DNA of 64,000 nucleotides from Rossellomorea vietnamensis. Its GTDB lineage: Bacteria; Bacillota; Bacilli; Bacillales; Bacillaceae_B. Every line of letters begins with the position of its first letter. Position 1 is the stretch's first letter. Made by a program: the position numbers and the translations under genes. The DNA lies in NCBI RefSeq assembly GCF_025398035.1, contig NZ_CP104558.1:806001-870000 (forward strand), in the 5' to 3' direction. The notes under the pieces were generated by a model, which had not been told where the DNA came from, did not search any database, and worked only from the letters and a program-made list of their open reading frames with translations. Positions 19,431 to 28,075 of the stretch are shown here, piece by piece.

Positions 19431-20717
19431 TTATTTTACTGCATTTACTTTAGAGCCCGACAGGTTACTCATGACTGCTTGACGTTGGTTCCAGGTCATC
19501 GGCATCTGACCGCTCGGAACTTCAATCATGTCGATGGCACCATCAACCGGACAGACAATCGAGCATAGATTGCATCCCACACAATCTTCCTCCCGCACCT
19601 TCAGATAGCTATTTCCATCAGAATCCTTCAACATATCAATACACTGATGAGACGTGTCTTCGCATGCAATGTGGCACTTATTACAATTGATGCATACGTC
19701 ATTATTGATCTGGGCCACTACGCTATAATTCAGATCCAGATTCCCCCAATCAGAAAATCTAGGAACTGACTTTCCAACAATCTCCTGAACGCTTGCTATT
19801 CCTTTTTCATCTAAATAATTATTTAATCCATCCAGCATATCCTCAACGATCCTGAAACCGTGGTGCATGGCTGCCGTGCATACCTGAACCCCGGAAGCAC
19901 CCATGAGCATGAACTCAACGGCGTCCTGCCAGTTCGACACTCCCCCCATGCCTGAAATCGGAACATTGATCCTCGGATTCCTGGCACATTCTGCCACCAT
20001 GTTCAAGGAAATAGGTTTCACTGCAGGACCGCAATAGCCACCGTGAGCTCCCTTACCGGCCACATGAGGAATGGTGTTCCATGAATCCAGATCCACTCCT
20101 GCAAGACTATTGATCGTATTGATCATGCTGACAGCATCCGCTCCGCCTCGGACGGCTGCTTCGGCTGTCACGGTGATATCTGTTATATTGGGTGTCAGCT
20201 TAACAATGACCGGTGTCCTTGCCACTTCCTTTGCCCAATGAGTTTGTTTCTCGACCAGCTCAGGTACTTGACCGGAGGCCGACCCCATCCCCCGTTCAGC
20301 CATCCCATGGGGACATCCGAAATTCAGTTCCAATCCGTCAACGCCTACATCCTCCACTTTTTTGACGATTTCATGCCACTTTTCCTGCTTTGGCTCCACC
20401 ATTAGTGAAGCAATGATGGCGTGATTCGGGAATCTCTTCTTGGTTTCATATATCTCTTTTAAGTTCACTTCCAATGGCCGATCCGTAATCAGTTCGATAT
20501 TGTTAAAACCCGCTACCCTCTGACCGTTAAAGCTTACGGCTGCGAACCTGGATGACACATTTATGATGGGTTCACCCAACGTTTTCCAAACCGCACCTCC
20601 CCAACCAGCCTCGAAAGCCCTTTGAACCTGATACCCTGAGTTCGTCGGTGGCGCAGATGCTAACCAAAATGGATTGGGTGATTTGATCCCCGCTAAATCT
20701 ATGCTTAAATTCGCCAT
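19431..20717 (-). CDS. preA: NAD-dependent dihydropyrimidine dehydrogenase, subunit PreA
   Basis: 428 residues. The N-terminal 320 residues form an FMN-binding TIM barrel of dihydroorotate-dehydrogenase type (GLELNFGCPHGMAERG about 127, VKLTPNITD, PISGMGGVSNW). The C-terminus adds two [4Fe-4S] ferredoxin motifs, CINCNKCHIAC (about 343) and CVGCNLCSIVC (about 376). PreA reduces uracil and thymine using electrons from PreT, encoded 24 bases upstream. The ferredoxin domain fused to the barrel is normal for this subunit. Confidence 0.92.
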   Translation of the reverse strand: MANLSIDLAGIKSPNPFWLASAPPTNSGYQVQRAFEAGWGGAVWKTLGEPIINVSSRFAAVSFNGQRVAGFNNIELITDRPLEVNLKEIYETKKRFPNHAIIASLMVEPKQEKWHEIVKKVEDVGVDGLELNFGCPHGMAERGMGSASGQVPELVEKQTHWAKEVARTPVIVKLTPNITDITVTAEAAVRGGADAVSMINTINSLAGVDLDSWNTIPHVAGKGAHGGYCGPAVKPISLNMVAECARNPRINVPISGMGGVSNWQDAVEFMLMGASGVQVCTAAMHHGFRIVEDMLDGLNNYLDEKGIASVQEIVGKSVPRFSDWGNLDLNYSVVAQINNDVCINCNKCHIACEDTSHQCIDMLKDSDGNSYLKVREEDCVGCNLCSIVCPVDGAIDMIEVPSGQMPMTWNQRQAVMSNLSGSKVNAVK

Positions 20718-20741
20718 GGAATTCCCCCCTCTTAAACAGTT

Positions 20742-22148
20742 TTAATTCATTTTTATTGTCGAACAGATCTCATGTAAATGGTATGCTGCCTGCTTCCCTT
20801 GCTCTGCTGCCGTAACAACCATCGCTTCCCCGATACCTTTACCGAATACGATGTCCCCACAGGCAAAAATCGAAGGATTCGACGTTTGAAAAGTACCGGG
20901 ATCAACCTTCACCACTCCTTCAGAGTGCTCCAACCCGAATTGTTCAATGAGTGTAAGATGACGGGTCTGTCCTATGGCTTTAATGACGACGTCAACGGGC
21001 AAAGTGAATTCGGAGCCTTTAACCGGAATGGGGCGCCTTCTTCCATCTGGCCCTTGTTCACCAAGCTCCATCTTGATACATTCAATCCCTGTAACCTCTC
21101 CTTTTTCATTCCCGATGATCCTTTGGGGAGCCGTCAACCAACGGAATTCCACACCGTCCTGCTTGGCAAATTCGTACTCGAAATCATAAGCTGTCATTTC
21201 TTCTTGAGTACGCCGGTATAAGATTTTTACATTTTCTGCACCTAGTCGAATGGAGCATGTGGCTCCATCAATGGCTGTGTTTCCTGCACCGATCACCACT
21301 ACTTTTTTACCGATGTACTCGTGATTCAACTTGCCGCTTTTGGTCTTTTTCACAAACTCGATGGCATCATGCACGCCTATCAGTTCTTCTCCTTGAATCC
21401 GTAAGTCCGGTACACTCGACATACCTGCAGCCAGGATGACAAAGTCATGGTTCATCAGGATCTCCTCGGCAGATATATCCTGACCCACTTTTACACTGGT
21501 CCGGATCTTTACATTCAGTTTCTTTACCTGTTCCACTTCCCAATAAGAAATGCTCTGAGGAAGGCGGAACGAAACGATGCCATAAGTATTTAAGCCCCCC
21601 GCTTCTTTTTCAGCCTCATAGATCGTTACATCATATCCAAACCGCGCGAGTTCCCTTGCTGCAGAAAGCCCCGCCGGTCCCCCGCCGATGATTCCGACTT
21701 TCTTTCCGTTAGGCACTCCCGCTTCAAAGAGTACAGTGTCATTATGTCTTGCCCAATCCGTTGCATACCGTTGAAGATCGCCGATCATAATGGGTTTGGT
21801 TGAAGAATTCAGAACACATGCTCCTTCACATAGCTCCTCTGTCGGACAGACCCTTGAGCAGCTCGCGCCAACGGGATTGGCAGACATGATGGTCTTAGCG
21901 GAACCCTTTAAATTACCCGATGCAATTTTTTTTATAAATGATGGTATATCGATGCTTGTCGGGCAGGCTTGAATGCAAGGTGCATCATAGCAGTACAAAC
22001 ATCGATTCGCTTCCTCCAATGCCTCCCTGCCCGTTAATCCCTTATGGGTTTCCTGAAAATTCTTCTCGAGATTGAGTAATGATAGTGTGTTAGACAAACT
22101 GACTTCCCCCTCTTCATTTCCGATTAATGAATCAAGATGATGGAGCAC
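20742..22148 (-). CDS. preT: NAD-dependent dihydropyrimidine dehydrogenase, subunit PreT
   Basis: 468 residues. The N-terminal glutamate-synthase-type iron-sulfur domain has CLYCYDAPCIQACP (about 51) and CSRVCPTEELCEGAC (about 96). Two dinucleotide folds follow: VGIIGGGPAGLSAAREL (FAD, about 151) and KVVVIGAGNTAIDGA (NAD, about 283), then IFACGDIVFG near the end. It oxidises NADH and passes electrons to PreA. Translation appears to start at GTG (22148) with GGAAAG 8 bases upstream. Confidence 0.9.
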   Translation of the reverse strand: MLHHLDSLIGNEEGEVSLSNTLSLLNLEKNFQETHKGLTGREALEEANRCLYCYDAPCIQACPTSIDIPSFIKKIASGNLKGSAKTIMSANPVGASCSRVCPTEELCEGACVLNSSTKPIMIGDLQRYATDWARHNDTVLFEAGVPNGKKVGIIGGGPAGLSAARELARFGYDVTIYEAEKEAGGLNTYGIVSFRLPQSISYWEVEQVKKLNVKIRTSVKVGQDISAEEILMNHDFVILAAGMSSVPDLRIQGEELIGVHDAIEFVKKTKSGKLNHEYIGKKVVVIGAGNTAIDGATCSIRLGAENVKILYRRTQEEMTAYDFEYEFAKQDGVEFRWLTAPQRIIGNEKGEVTGIECIKMELGEQGPDGRRRPIPVKGSEFTLPVDVVIKAIGQTRHLTLIEQFGLEHSEGVVKVDPGTFQTSNPSIFACGDIVFGKGIGEAMVVTAAEQGKQAAYHLHEICSTIKMN

Positions 22149-22168
22149 TTCTTATCTTTCCAGCTTGG

Positions 22169-23059
22169 TTAAGGAAGTAACGCCGTCATATCGTTATAGG
22201 TTTCGGGTCTCCTGTCACGGTAAAACTGCCATGTGTCCCTTACTTCCCTTAATAACTTCTTATTCATTTCCCCGATGATCACTTCATCCTGATCCCTGCT
22301 TCCAACTGAAACAAAGCTCCCCCTCGGATCGACGAGATAGGACTGGCCGTAGAATTCACCCATATTCCATGGACCTTCATATCCGACGCGATTGATGGCT
22401 CCCAAATAGTACCCATTTGCCACTGCATGAGCAGGTTGTTCAAGTTTCCATAAGTATTCGGAAAGACCTGCTACGGTCGCTGACGGATTAAAGACAATTT
22501 CCGCCCCCTTCAGCCCCAATAAACGCGCTCCTTCAGGGAAATGCCTGTCATAACAAATGTAGACCCCTACCTTGGCATAAGCAGTATCAAATACCGGATA
22601 CCCAAGATTTCCAGGTTTGAAATAATATTTCTCCCAGAACCCGTATCCTTCCTCTCCGACACCCACATGAGGGATATGCTGCTTTCGATATTTCCCCAAG
22701 TATGTCCCATCTGCGTCGATGACAGCTGCCGTATTATAGTAGGTTGCTATTCCCTCCCTCTCATAGATCGGCAGGACGATGACCACACTCAGCTCTTTGG
22801 CCAACTCCTGGAATTGTTTTGTAGTCGGACCATTCGGAATTTCTTCTGCGGAGTCATACCATTTAGGATTCTGCTCTGAACAAAAGTACGGCCCATAGAA
22901 TATCTCCTGCAAGCATATGATCTGAGCCCCTTTTTTCGCTGCATCCCTCACTAGTTCCACATGCTTTTTGATTGCATTCTTTTTATGGACGTCTACTGTT
23001 TCATCCCCGTCTACATCATGAGAAGCCTGAATGAGTCCGATTGTAACCAAATTTGACAT
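22169..23059 (-). CDS. Nitrilase-superfamily amidohydrolase, probable beta-ureidopropionase
   Basis: 296 residues. It carries the Glu-Lys-Cys triad of the superfamily: glutamate in IICLQEIFYGPYF (about 48), lysine in GKYRKQHIPH (about 127), and cysteine in GVYICYDRHFPEG (about 168). It should hydrolyse N-carbamoyl-beta-alanine to beta-alanine, CO2 and ammonia, the third step of reductive pyrimidine breakdown. It is the first gene of the operon, with a strong GGGGGAA site. Its upstream region holds a cre-like site and other repeated motifs. An N-carbamoyl-D-amino-acid hydrolase activity is the main alternative. Confidence 0.85.
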   Translation of the reverse strand: MSNLVTIGLIQASHDVDGDETVDVHKKNAIKKHVELVRDAAKKGAQIICLQEIFYGPYFCSEQNPKWYDSAEEIPNGPTTKQFQELAKELSVVIVLPIYEREGIATYYNTAAVIDADGTYLGKYRKQHIPHVGVGEEGYGFWEKYYFKPGNLGYPVFDTAYAKVGVYICYDRHFPEGARLLGLKGAEIVFNPSATVAGLSEYLWKLEQPAHAVANGYYLGAINRVGYEGPWNMGEFYGQSYLVDPRGSFVSVGSRDQDEVIIGEMNKKLLREVRDTWQFYRDRRPETYNDMTALLP

Positions 23060-23094
23060 TCCAATTCCCCCATTACATTAGGATTTTTATTAAA

Positions 23095-23111
23095 TAGTAA
23101 GCGCTTTCATT
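23095..23111 (-). promoter_or_regulatory. CcpA cre-like site upstream of the pyrimidine operon
   Basis: On the minus strand AATGAAAGCGCTTACT matches the cre consensus WWTGNAARCGNWWWCA in 15 of 16 positions. It lies about 36-52 bases before the nitrilase-gene start, a place suited to catabolite repression. Confidence 0.6.
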
Positions 23112-23124
23112 GTTATAGTTTCAT

Positions 23125-23140
23125 ATGTAAACACTTACTA
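23125..23140 (+). promoter_or_regulatory. Second, degenerate cre-like element in opposite orientation
   Basis: ATGTAAACACTTACTA resembles the inverse of the cre at 23095-23111 (TAGTAAG.G.TT.CAT in both). The two centres are 30 bases apart, about three helical turns, so the pair may bind one regulator cooperatively. Confidence 0.4.
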
Positions 23141-23217
23141 GATTTCACTGCCCTCTAGATAAATTCTGAATTTTTATTATTTTCACTTAATTTTAACCCG
23201 TACGAAAAAAGATTGCA

Positions 23218-23232
23218 TTACACATTTTGTAA
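23218..23232. promoter_or_regulatory. 15-bp inverted-repeat motif shared with the mmsA promoter
   Basis: TTACACATTTTGTAA has 5-bp arms (TTACA/TGTAA). It agrees with 14209-14223 in 13 of 15 bases. It is the probable binding site of the pathway regulator, perhaps the PucR-family protein. Confidence 0.45.
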
Positions 23233-23251
23233 GACGAACTACCTTCATCAT

Positions 23252-23274
23252 TTGTCATTATGTATTGTCATTAT
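23252..23274 (+). repeat. Direct repeat TTGTCATTAT x2, 13-bp period
   Basis: Two exact copies of TTGTCATTAT at 23252 and 23265, just upstream of the 15-bp motif in the nitrilase-gene control region. The rest of the 23060-23420 gap is AT-rich with no gene. Confidence 0.4.
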
Positions 23275-23416
23275 TGTTTGAGCACTCTTGTCCGTTTCTC
23301 ATAAGGTATCATACGCACTCTGCGAAATTTGTAGAATAATTTGTCTAAATCTTATAAAAATTCAGTTTTTAATCGACAAAGTTCACAAATCCCTCTAGTA
23401 AACTTATCTTTCATGC

Positions 23417-23450
23417 ACAAAAAACAGCCTCCTCAAATGAAAAGGCTGTT
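23417..23450 (-). terminator. Terminator of the cstA-type gene
   Basis: AACAGCCT pairs with AGGCTGTT and is followed on the minus strand by a T-run, immediately after the stop at 23458. Confidence 0.75.
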
Positions 23451-23457
23451 TCTTCTA

Positions 23458-24912
23458 TTAACGGTATGAATTGACTGATTTCATTTTCAGCGACTGCTGT
23501 CTTTCCGGTCTGTACTTTACTACTTGTCCAATAAACCAGGCCAATACGGCTAACCAGATGATTGCTCCAAGAACCATGGAAATAGAATAGGAAAGACCGA
23601 AGCCTTCTGGTGCATAAAAAATATACGAACTTACCACACCTGTCATAAACAAAGCTGGAAGGCTGCATATCCAGTGAAATCTTGCTTTCTGCAATAAATA
23701 GATGGAAGCGGTCCAAAGCATGACCGTCGCAACTACTTGATTCGACCAGCCTACATACCTCCAAAGAAAAGTATAATCAATTTGAGTCAGCAGGAAAGTA
23801 GGTACTGCAACAGGAATGACGAGTAATCCTGGAAGCCATTTCCCTTTCATTTCTTTTTTCCTAAAATCGCTCAGTAAATCTGCGAGCATCATACGTGAAG
23901 ATCTGAGGGCGGTATCCCCTGTCGTCACAGGAAGGATGATGACACCAAGGACCGCCAGTATACCGCCGAGAGTCCCCAGTGTCGTTTTACTGATCTCATT
24001 AACCACCCCTGCAGGACCTCCTGAAGCGAGTGCTTCCTGAAGACCGGCTGTTCCATTAAAGAATGCCATCCCTGCCGCAGCCCAGATAAGTGCTATGATT
24101 CCTTCAGCAACCATCGCCCCATAAAATACTTTCCGACCTTCGCTTTCCCGTTTCAAGGTCCTTGCAAGGATCGGACTTTGAGTGGAATGGAAGCCGGAAA
24201 TGGCTCCGCATGACACGGTGACCATTAAGAGAGGCCATAAAGGCAGATCGCCTGGATGCATGTTCTCAAATGTTAAATTAGGGACCGGGTGTTCAAAGAA
24301 GAATAATCCGATTCCGATTGCTACCGCCATAAATATAAGTATCGCACCGAAAATCGGATAAATCCTACCGATGATTTTATTGATCGGTAAAACTGTTGCA
24401 ACCAGAAAATATGTAAAGATAATAACCAGAGAGGTCATAAAGTTAAGTGGCGTCACCTCTGCCATAAGTTGCGCGGGCCCTGATGTAAAGGCTGCCGATA
24501 CAAGGATCATTAACACGATGGACAAAATGTTCATGACGGACTGAACGGGTTTCCCCAAATATTTCCCTACGATTGTCGGGAACTGTGCCCCATTATGTCT
24601 GAGAGAAAGCATTCCGGAAAAATAATCATGTACGGCTCCAGCGAACAATGTTCCTATTACAATCCACAGGAATGCGACAGGACCGTATAAAGCACCAAGT
24701 ATCGCACCGAAGATCGGACCCAATCCCGCAATGTTCAAGAGTTGTACCAGACTTGCTTTCCACCAGCTCATGGGCATATAATCCAAGCCGTCTTTTTTTG
24801 CATATGCAGGTGTGATATTGGAATCATCCACCCCGAAAATCTTTTCTACCACCTTTGAATAAAAGAAATAACCAACTACCAGAATACAGATGGATGCAAG
24901 AAATGTGAGCAT
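23458..24912 (-). CDS. cstA: CstA-family carbon starvation protein / peptide or pyruvate carrier
   Basis: 484 residues with many hydrophobic segments and the hallmarks of the family: SWWKASLVQLLNIAGLGPIFGAILGA is split across residues 50-75, then AGAVHDYFSGMLSLRHNG, GAISGFHSTQSPILARTL, and TGDTALRSSRMML. It is shorter than E. coli CstA (about 700), like the Bacillus and BtsT-type short forms. Members transport pyruvate or peptides during carbon limitation. The ATG at 24912 lies 8 bases after GGGAGG. It stands alone, between the pyrimidine operon promoter and an ankyrin gene. Confidence 0.85.
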   Translation of the reverse strand: MLTFLASICILVVGYFFYSKVVEKIFGVDDSNITPAYAKKDGLDYMPMSWWKASLVQLLNIAGLGPIFGAILGALYGPVAFLWIVIGTLFAGAVHDYFSGMLSLRHNGAQFPTIVGKYLGKPVQSVMNILSIVLMILVSAAFTSGPAQLMAEVTPLNFMTSLVIIFTYFLVATVLPINKIIGRIYPIFGAILIFMAVAIGIGLFFFEHPVPNLTFENMHPGDLPLWPLLMVTVSCGAISGFHSTQSPILARTLKRESEGRKVFYGAMVAEGIIALIWAAAGMAFFNGTAGLQEALASGGPAGVVNEISKTTLGTLGGILAVLGVIILPVTTGDTALRSSRMMLADLLSDFRKKEMKGKWLPGLLVIPVAVPTFLLTQIDYTFLWRYVGWSNQVVATVMLWTASIYLLQKARFHWICSLPALFMTGVVSSYIFYAPEGFGLSYSISMVLGAIIWLAVLAWFIGQVVKYRPERQQSLKMKSVNSYR

Positions 24913-25096
24913 CACGATGTCCTCCCTTCACTAATTGAAATTAACGTTTATTCTAATACGAAAAACGACAAATAACAACAGAATTTTCTAAAAACATTAT
25001 TTTTTCAGAATACATAAACATCAATGGATTCATATAAAGCCTTTTAAACCAACAATGAAACCGCGTACAATTCATTTAAAATTTTTTCAATATAAC

Positions 25097-25126
25097 AAAA
25101 AGACGCACCCCCTCTTGGGAATGCGC
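25097..25126 (-). terminator. Terminator of the ankyrin-repeat gene
   Basis: On the minus strand GCGCATTCCC pairs with GGGGGTGCGT, with wobble pairs, followed by TTTTT, just after the stop at 25138. Confidence 0.6.
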
Positions 25127-25137
25127 CTTATCGGCTT

Positions 25138-25656
25138 CTATACTTTCGTTTTAACATATTTCTCGTGAGCCTTCAAGAAATCCTTATTATTTCTTTCAGT
25201 AGCGATCTCCAAAGGAGATTGGGTATGTTGTGATTGGTTGGCTCGATCGTCTCCATAAGCCAGCAGCAAAGTCACAATCTCTGCAGAACCATCAAATGCA
25301 GCAATATGTAATGGTGTATGGCCGGATGAATCACTCTGATTTACATTCGCTCCCTGATCAAGCAGGAATTCCACTAATTCTTTTGACGCTTTACCGGCAA
25401 TTCCTGCATGTAATGCTGTGTTGGATGGAATATACGCTACCTTTGAATTGGAAACGGAATTAATATCTGCACCAAAATTCAGAAGAAGCTCCACAATTTC
25501 CTTTTGATCAAAATGCGACGCTACCCCGAGGGCGGTTAAACCTTGTTCATTCTCTGCATTACAAAGATTTGTATCATTTCTTAACGTTTGTTCGACTACC
25601 GCTTTATTGCCCGTTTCGATTGCCTCGAAAAACTCTTCAATTGTAAAGGATGTCAC
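25138..25656 (-). CDS. Ankyrin-repeat protein
   Basis: About 172 residues forming four ankyrin repeats with the usual patterns: GLTALGVASHFDQKEIVELLLNFGAD, TALHAGIAGKASKELVEFLL, and GHTPLHIAAFDGSAEIVTLLL are its clearest units (quoted only in part). It is a cytosolic protein-binding scaffold with no enzymatic domain. The start is probably GTG at 25656, 8 bases after GAGG, rather than GTG at 25665 that overlaps the site. It lies upstream of cstA and downstream of topB but has its own terminator, so no partner is evident. Confidence 0.75.
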   Translation of the reverse strand: MTSFTIEEFFEAIETGNKAVVEQTLRNDTNLCNAENEQGLTALGVASHFDQKEIVELLLNFGADINSVSNSKVAYIPSNTALHAGIAGKASKELVEFLLDQGANVNQSDSSGHTPLHIAAFDGSAEIVTLLLAYGDDRANQSQHTQSPLEIATERNNKDFLKAHEKYVKTKV

Positions 25657-25717
25657 TGATTCCACCTCGTTTTTTCATAATTACAAATATTCTACCAATT
25701 AATCATGATAAAAGATA

Positions 25718-25747
25718 GGGATGATTGCCAAAATAGGCACTCATCCC
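25718..25747 (-). terminator. Terminator of topB
   Basis: GGGATGATTGCC pairs with GGCACTCATCCC with one mismatch. It is followed by a T-rich run on the minus strand after the topB stop. Confidence 0.65.
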
Positions 25748-25756
25748 CAGGAAAGG

Positions 25757-27925
25757 CTACTGATCCAATTTTAATTTTGCTAAGGCATCAGCTAATGCTG
25801 TATTGACCGGCTCTTCCTTCTGTTGTGTTTTTAAATATTTATTAACATCCCTTTTTGTCGCTTTACTATTCTTTTCTTTATTTCTTCTATCATTGAATGT
25901 CGATAATTTTTCCCGATGTCCACAAACACAAGTGAATGTCTGGCCTTCCCCTTCTCCTCTTAAGTCCAGGCGTTTATGGCAATTCGGACACCTGGCATTC
26001 GTTTTCTTGCTGATATTTTTCCGGTGACCACATTCCCTGTCTTGGCAAACCAGTTTCTTTCCATGCTTATTCTTAATTTCCAACATTAAATTCCCACAGT
26101 CCGGACATTTGGTACCTGTCAGGTTATCATGGGTGAATTTTTGAGTTGAATGTTTGATTTCACTGACGGACTTCTTCGTATAATCCTTGATTTCATTCAG
26201 AAATTCCTGCTTTTTCAGGGAGCCGTTGGCGATTTTTTCAAGCTTTTGCTCCCACACCGCTGTCAAGGTAGGTGACCTGAGATCCAGAGGTGCAAGTTCC
26301 AATAGTTGCTTCCCTTTGGAAGTGATATGAATATCTTTTCCTTTTGACTCTATTACCCCTGAATTGAAGAGCTTTTCAATAATATCTGCCCTAGTTGCGA
26401 CAGTTCCAAGGCCGCCTGCCTCAGAAATTGTAGCGAGCAGGTCTTTATTGCTTTCTTTCATGAACTTCTTAGGGTTCTCCATTGCAGACAACAGTGTACC
26501 CTCATTAAATCTTCCTGGAGGATTGGTTTGTCCTTCCGTTTCTTTGATTGACAGAACCGGATAGGCAGTCCCTTCTTCCATTCTGGAAAGAAGCTGGTCC
26601 GCTTCAGTGTTGTGATCATAGAGTTCTTTCCATCCGGAGTCTACAATCCGCTTCCCTTTTGTTTGGAATGTTTCTGACCCGATTGAGGCATCTACAGTCG
26701 TTTGTTCGTACTGATAGGGAGGAAGGAATACAGCTAAGAAACGCTTGACGATCAAATCATATATTTTTATTTCCCTGTCCTGCAGCTTCTGAATAAAAGG
26801 TGTTTCTTCCGTAGGGATGATCGCATGGTGATCTGTCACCTTTTGATCATCTACATAAGCTTTTGACAATTGCACCGTGCCCTGTAACGCCCTGTGGGCC
26901 ATCTTCCGGTAAGGTTGAACGTTCACCGCTTTCAATCTGTCCTTGAGGGTTGAAACCATATCACTTGATAAATGTTTACTATCTGTCCTTGGATACGTCA
27001 CCAATTTATGCTGCTCATACAATTTCTGCATGATAGAAAGCGTTTCTTTAGCAGAAAATCCAAAGATCTTATGGGCATCTCTTTGTAATTCAGTCAAATC
27101 ATAAAGGGAAGGTGCATAATTTTTCTTCAACGTTTTCTTCACAGACTGAATGACGATTTCCTTCCTGTCTTTTAATGAGTCCATGATTGAAGTGATTTCT
27201 TCTTTGGAGAACGTTCTTGTATCATTCGTTTTTCTGTTGGACCACACAAAGGTCCCTTTATCCGTCACAGCTTGTATTCCGTAAAAGGGTTTGGGGGTGA
27301 AATTCTTTATTTCCTCCTCTCGCTGCGCAATGATACTTATCGTCGGTGTTTGTACACGGCCGCAAGACAATTGGGCATTGTGCTTGGTGGTCAGCGCTCT
27401 TGTTGCATTCATTCCAACATACCAATCGGCAGCGGATCGTGCCTCGGCAGCAGCATATAAATGTTCGAAGCTTTTCGCATCTTTCAGTCTTTTGAATCCT
27501 TCCTTTATGGCCTTGTCAGTGACAGATGAAATCCATAACCGTTTTAACGGCTTATTCACCCGGGCTTTTTCAATGATCCAACGGGCGACAAGCTCCCCTT
27601 CACGACCGGCATCGGTGGCTATGACTATCTCTTTTACATCAGGGCGGTTCATTTGCGCTTTGACCGTGCTGAATTGTTTTCCTGTTTTCTTGATCACGAC
27701 AAGATTAAGGAAAGAAGGGAGCATGGGTAGATCTTCAAGATTCCATGATTTATATCGATCGTCGTAGCTTTCAGGTTCTGCAAGGGTCACCAGGTGTCCA
27801 AGAGCCCAAGTGACGATATAATCATTCCCTTCCAAGAATCCATTTCCACTTTTCGTACATTTAAGTACTCTGGCAATATCTCTACCGACAGAAGGTTTTT
27901 CTGCCAGGACCAAAATCTTTTTCAT
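25757..27925 (-). CDS. topB: DNA topoisomerase III
   Basis: 722 residues, normal for Gram-positive TopB. The TOPRIM domain opens VLAEKPSVGRDIARVL and has the metal acidic motif ATDAGREGELVARW (about 104). The catalytic tyrosine is in LVTYPRTDSKHL (about 310). The C-terminus has two zinc-binding modules, CPDCGNLM...CQDRECGH and CPNCHKRL...CVCGH (about 610-680). It is a type IA enzyme that decatenates replication intermediates. A clean site (AAAGGA) precedes the ATG. Confidence 0.95.
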   Translation of the reverse strand: MKKILVLAEKPSVGRDIARVLKCTKSGNGFLEGNDYIVTWALGHLVTLAEPESYDDRYKSWNLEDLPMLPSFLNLVVIKKTGKQFSTVKAQMNRPDVKEIVIATDAGREGELVARWIIEKARVNKPLKRLWISSVTDKAIKEGFKRLKDAKSFEHLYAAAEARSAADWYVGMNATRALTTKHNAQLSCGRVQTPTISIIAQREEEIKNFTPKPFYGIQAVTDKGTFVWSNRKTNDTRTFSKEEITSIMDSLKDRKEIVIQSVKKTLKKNYAPSLYDLTELQRDAHKIFGFSAKETLSIMQKLYEQHKLVTYPRTDSKHLSSDMVSTLKDRLKAVNVQPYRKMAHRALQGTVQLSKAYVDDQKVTDHHAIIPTEETPFIQKLQDREIKIYDLIVKRFLAVFLPPYQYEQTTVDASIGSETFQTKGKRIVDSGWKELYDHNTEADQLLSRMEEGTAYPVLSIKETEGQTNPPGRFNEGTLLSAMENPKKFMKESNKDLLATISEAGGLGTVATRADIIEKLFNSGVIESKGKDIHITSKGKQLLELAPLDLRSPTLTAVWEQKLEKIANGSLKKQEFLNEIKDYTKKSVSEIKHSTQKFTHDNLTGTKCPDCGNLMLEIKNKHGKKLVCQDRECGHRKNISKKTNARCPNCHKRLDLRGEGEGQTFTCVCGHREKLSTFNDRRNKEKNSKATKRDVNKYLKTQQKEEPVNTALADALAKLKLDQ

Positions 27926-28075
27926 GTAAAAAATCCTTTCATTACTGGGTCTATATTTTCTATATCTTTTCTATTTTAACATACAATAAATAGAGTAGTG
28001 CATATTGGTTCACGTCATTAGGGAGATTGTACTATACTTATACATGGTCGATCTTAATAAAGGAGCTAATGAATT

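Noticed and set aside
20778..21221. 147-codon plus-strand frame
   Set aside because: Antisense shadow of preT.
23252..23274. Start of a longer tandem-repeat array
   Set aside because: Only two copies of the 10-mer are present; it is listed as a small regulatory-region repeat instead.
27291..27767. 158-codon plus-strand frame
   Set aside because: Antisense shadow of topB, which has clear catalytic motifs on the other strand.
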